This document shows positions 62,614 through 64,000 of a DNA stretch of 64,000 bases, one piece after another. Each line of letters starts with the position of its first letter. Position 1 is the first letter of the stretch. Origin of the DNA: Streptomyces durocortorensis (GTDB lineage Bacteria; Actinomycetota; Actinomycetes; Streptomycetales; Streptomycetaceae). The notes under the pieces were generated by a model. The model saw only the letters and a list, made by a program, of their open reading frames with translations. It was not told where the DNA came from and did not search any database. Location: positions 44,152 through 108,151 of the forward strand of contig NZ_JAFEUF010000002.1 of assembly GCF_016901035.1 (NCBI RefSeq), written 5' to 3'. Both the position numbers and the translations under genes were made by a program.

Positions 62614-63330
62614 ATGGACAACTCTAGCGGCGTCGGCGTTCTCGACAAGGCAGCTCTGGTATTGAGCGCCCTGGAGTCCGGTCCGGCCACCCTCGCCGGG
62701 CTGGTCGCGGCGACCGGGCTCGCACGGCCCACGGCCCACCGACTGGCCGTGGCACTGGAACACCACCGGATGGTGGCGAGGGATATGCAGGGCCGGTTCA
62801 TTCTCGGCCCCCGGCTGTCGGAACTGGCAGCCGCGGCGGGCGAGGACCGCCTGCTGGCCACGGCCGGACCGGTGCTCACCCACCTGCGCGACATCACCGG
62901 CGAGAGCGCGCAGCTCTACCGCCGGCAGGGCGACATGCGCATCTGCGTGGCAGCGGCGGAACGGCTGTCCGGACTCCGGGACACGGTGCCGGTCGGCTCG
63001 ACCCTCACGATGAAGGCGGGTTCCTCCGCGCAGATCCTGATGGCCTGGGAGGAGCCGGAGCGCCTGCACCGGGGCCTCCAGGGCGCCCGGTTCACGGCGA
63101 CGGCGCTCTCCGGCGTACGGCGGCGGGGCTGGGCCCAGTCGATCGGCGAGCGGGAGCCGGGCGTCGCCTCGGTCTCGGCTCCGGTGCGCGGCCCGTCGAA
63201 CCGGGTGGTCGCCGCGGTCTCGATCTCCGGGCCCATCGAACGGCTGACCCGCCACCCGGGCCGGATGCACGCCCAGGCGGTCATCGACTCGGCCGCACGG
63301 CTGAGCGAGGCCCTGCGCCGCTCGGGCTGA
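62614..63330 (+). CDS. ndgR: IclR-family regulator NdgR
   Basis: IclR winged helix (VLDKAALVLSALESGPATLA, GLVAATGLARPTAHRLAVAL) and a C-terminal effector domain (RLLATAGPVLTHLRDITGES, VSAPVRGPSNRVVAAVSISG). The position next to leuCD and the length of 238 identify NdgR, a regulator of amino-acid metabolism and antibiotic genes. Start at the ATG at 62614. Confidence 0.93.
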   Translation: MDNSSGVGVLDKAALVLSALESGPATLAGLVAATGLARPTAHRLAVALEHHRMVARDMQGRFILGPRLSELAAAAGEDRLLATAGPVLTHLRDITGESAQLYRRQGDMRICVAAAERLSGLRDTVPVGSTLTMKAGSSAQILMAWEEPERLHRGLQGARFTATALSGVRRRGWAQSIGEREPGVASVSAPVRGPSNRVVAAVSISGPIERLTRHPGRMHAQAVIDSAARLSEALRRSG

Positions 63331-63367
63331 CGGATCGCCCCAACCCCTTTGCCCCTCTGTTCCGGAA

Positions 63368-63397
63368 GGCCGCCCCAGCGCCGTGGCGGCCCTTTTT
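63368..63397 (+). terminator. Intrinsic terminator of ndgR
   Basis: GGCCGCC/GGCGGCC stem around a 10-nt loop, followed by CTTTTTC, 38 bp past the ndgR stop. Confidence 0.85.
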
Positions 63398-63461
63398 CTT
63401 CTCCGCCCCCACTCGAACTGCCGTGGGGCGTAGGGGTGTTGCCTGCTCCGAGGCAACGAAG

Positions 63462-63489
63462 AAGGCCCTTCACCGAGGTGAAGGGCCTT
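63462..63489 (-). terminator. Terminator of the tRNA cluster
   Basis: AAGGCCCTTCAC pairs with GTGAAGGGCCTT around 4 nt. It lies 17 bp beyond the last tRNA on the minus strand and is preceded by TCTTCG on that strand. Confidence 0.75.
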
Positions 63490-63506
63490 TCCGTACTGCT
63501 CTGTTG

Positions 63507-63579
63507 TACCCCCGACCGGATTCGAACCGGCGCTACTGCCGTGAGAGGGCAGCGTGCTAGGCCGCTACACAACGGGGGC
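63507..63579 (-). tRNA. tRNA-Glu (anticodon CTC)
   Basis: A 73-nt cloverleaf: acceptor GCCCCCG/CGGGGGT, anticodon stem around CCCTCTCACGG with CTC, T-arm CCGGTTCGAATCCGG. The CCA is not encoded. Its sequence is identical to the two copies upstream. Confidence 0.95.
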
Positions 63580-63599
63580 GTGGTTACTGCTGACTTGCG

Positions 63600-63671
63600 C
63601 TGGGCTACCAGGACTCGAACCTAGAATGACGGTACCAGAAACCGTAGTGTTGCCAATTACACCATAGCCCA
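63600..63671 (-). tRNA. tRNA-Gln (anticodon CTG)
   Basis: 72 nt with the U1-A72 pair and G73 typical of glutamine tRNA: TGGGCTA/TAGCCCA acceptor, anticodon arm ACGGT-TTCTGGT-ACCGT, T-arm CTAGGTTCGAGTCCTGG. Confidence 0.95.
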
Positions 63672-63683
63672 TGGTGTGACAAG

Positions 63684-63756
63684 TACCCCCGACCGGATTC
63701 GAACCGGCGCTACTGCCGTGAGAGGGCAGCGTGCTAGGCCGCTACACAACGGGGGC
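63684..63756 (-). tRNA. tRNA-Glu (anticodon CTC)
   Basis: Second of three identical 73-nt tRNA-Glu genes; the gap to the tRNA-Gln downstream is 12 bp, so they are processed from one transcript. Confidence 0.95.
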
Positions 63757-63818
63757 CCTAGCGATCCTGCATCGAGAGCGATGGGTGCGACCCATGATGT
63801 TCTCGCGGGAAGGATCTG

Positions 63819-63891
63819 TACCCCCGACCGGATTCGAACCGGCGCTACTGCCGTGAGAGGGCAGCGTGCTAGGCCGCTACACAACGGGGGC
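63819..63891 (-). tRNA. tRNA-Glu (anticodon CTC)
   Basis: Third identical 73-nt copy. It is separated from the second by 62 bp containing the small palindrome TGGGTGCGACCCA (63782-63794). Confidence 0.95.
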
Positions 63892-63929
63892 TTGTCCTGC
63901 TGGTCTTGCTCGTACTGCTGGATCTTGCG

Positions 63930-64000
63930 CTGGGCTACCAGGACTCGAACCTAGAATGACGGTACCAGAAACCGTAGTGTTGCCAATTACACCATAGCCC
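63930..64000 (-). tRNA. tRNA-Gln (anticodon CTG), 5' base cut off by window end
   Basis: Identical to the tRNA-Gln at 63600 over 71 nt; the first base (U1) would be at 64001, outside the window. Confidence 0.93.

Noticed and set aside
63507..64000. tRNA cluster as attachment site of the left-hand element
   Set aside because: It is more than 50 kb from the element boundary, with intact core genes in between.

Overview
The window is a high-GC actinobacterial chromosome segment, almost certainly Streptomyces. The signs are very strong G/C bias at third positions, many GTG starts, ATGA/GTGA stop-start overlaps, and genus hallmarks: nsdA, four tandem signal peptidases (sipWXYZ), the long lysine-tailed HupS, the amtB-glnK-glnD operon and ndgR beside leuCD. 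From about 10.1 kb to the right end the order is the conserved core order of the genus. The left 10 kb is accessory.

Region 1 (1 to about 10.1 kb) looks like the right-hand part of a degenerate integrative or plasmid-like element. A minus-strand module (1-3321) encodes an Xre regulator, a resolvase-type HTH protein, a putative two-helix membrane (Spd-like) protein and small proteins of unknown role. It carries several DNA-site arrays: five perfect copies of the palindrome GGTCCGGACC spaced 21, 32, 32 and 42 bp apart (1576-1712); nine TATGGCACG-type iterons, three at an exact 12-bp period (3841-4097); a palindromic operator (204-227); and a 130-bp long hairpin (274-403). The replication gene (4118-5687) is a primase-polymerase whose helicase core has been deleted and whose C-terminal end is out of frame. 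The 6.4-9.9 kb part has two pairs of paralogous membrane-anchored proteins (6403/7100 and 8937/9637), a minimal GntR regulator with two adjacent palindromes, and small Cys-rich proteins. No integrase or transfer gene is visible; they may lie left of position 1. The junction with the core falls at the 3' end of dprA, whose C-terminal domain is missing.

Region 2 (10-20.4 kb, minus strand) holds dprA, comM, yraN, a DUF2469 gene, a Nudix hydrolase, sipZ-sipY-sipX-sipW, rplS, trmD, rimM, khpA and rpsP. This is a block for DNA uptake and processing, secretion, and ribosome and tRNA maturation.

Region 3 (20.5-40.7 kb) holds a SprT-like metalloprotease, a methyltransferase, ffh, the nitrogen operon amtB-glnK-glnD with a tandem GlnR box upstream, nsdA, a small primase-polymerase-like gene, ftsY, a flavin-dependent oxidoreductase, the glucose permease glcP, smc, a small coiled-coil protein and acylphosphatase. 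Ffh and FtsY together form the SRP targeting pathway.

Region 4 (40.9-58 kb) holds a secreted CAP-domain protein, an HxlR regulator, mutM, rnc-rpmF-yceD, a DivIVA/coiled-coil protein, coaD-rsmD, recG, a DAK2-type kinase, rpmB, thiD-thiL, a single-domain Lrp/AsnC protein, a DUF3515 lipoprotein, ddl, gpsA and a PlsC-type acyltransferase. Region 5 (58-64 kb) holds cofC with an apparent ACG start, a small conserved gene, a 179-bp MITE-like element with perfect 26-bp inverted ends, hupS, leuD-leuC, ndgR and a minus-strand cluster of Glu and Gln tRNAs cut by the window end.

Sequence-quality notes: the 64-base G/C homopolymer block at 31371-31434 looks artefactual. The 11-G run in glnD (26590-26600) and the long sipX/sipY overlap deserve checking against reads.
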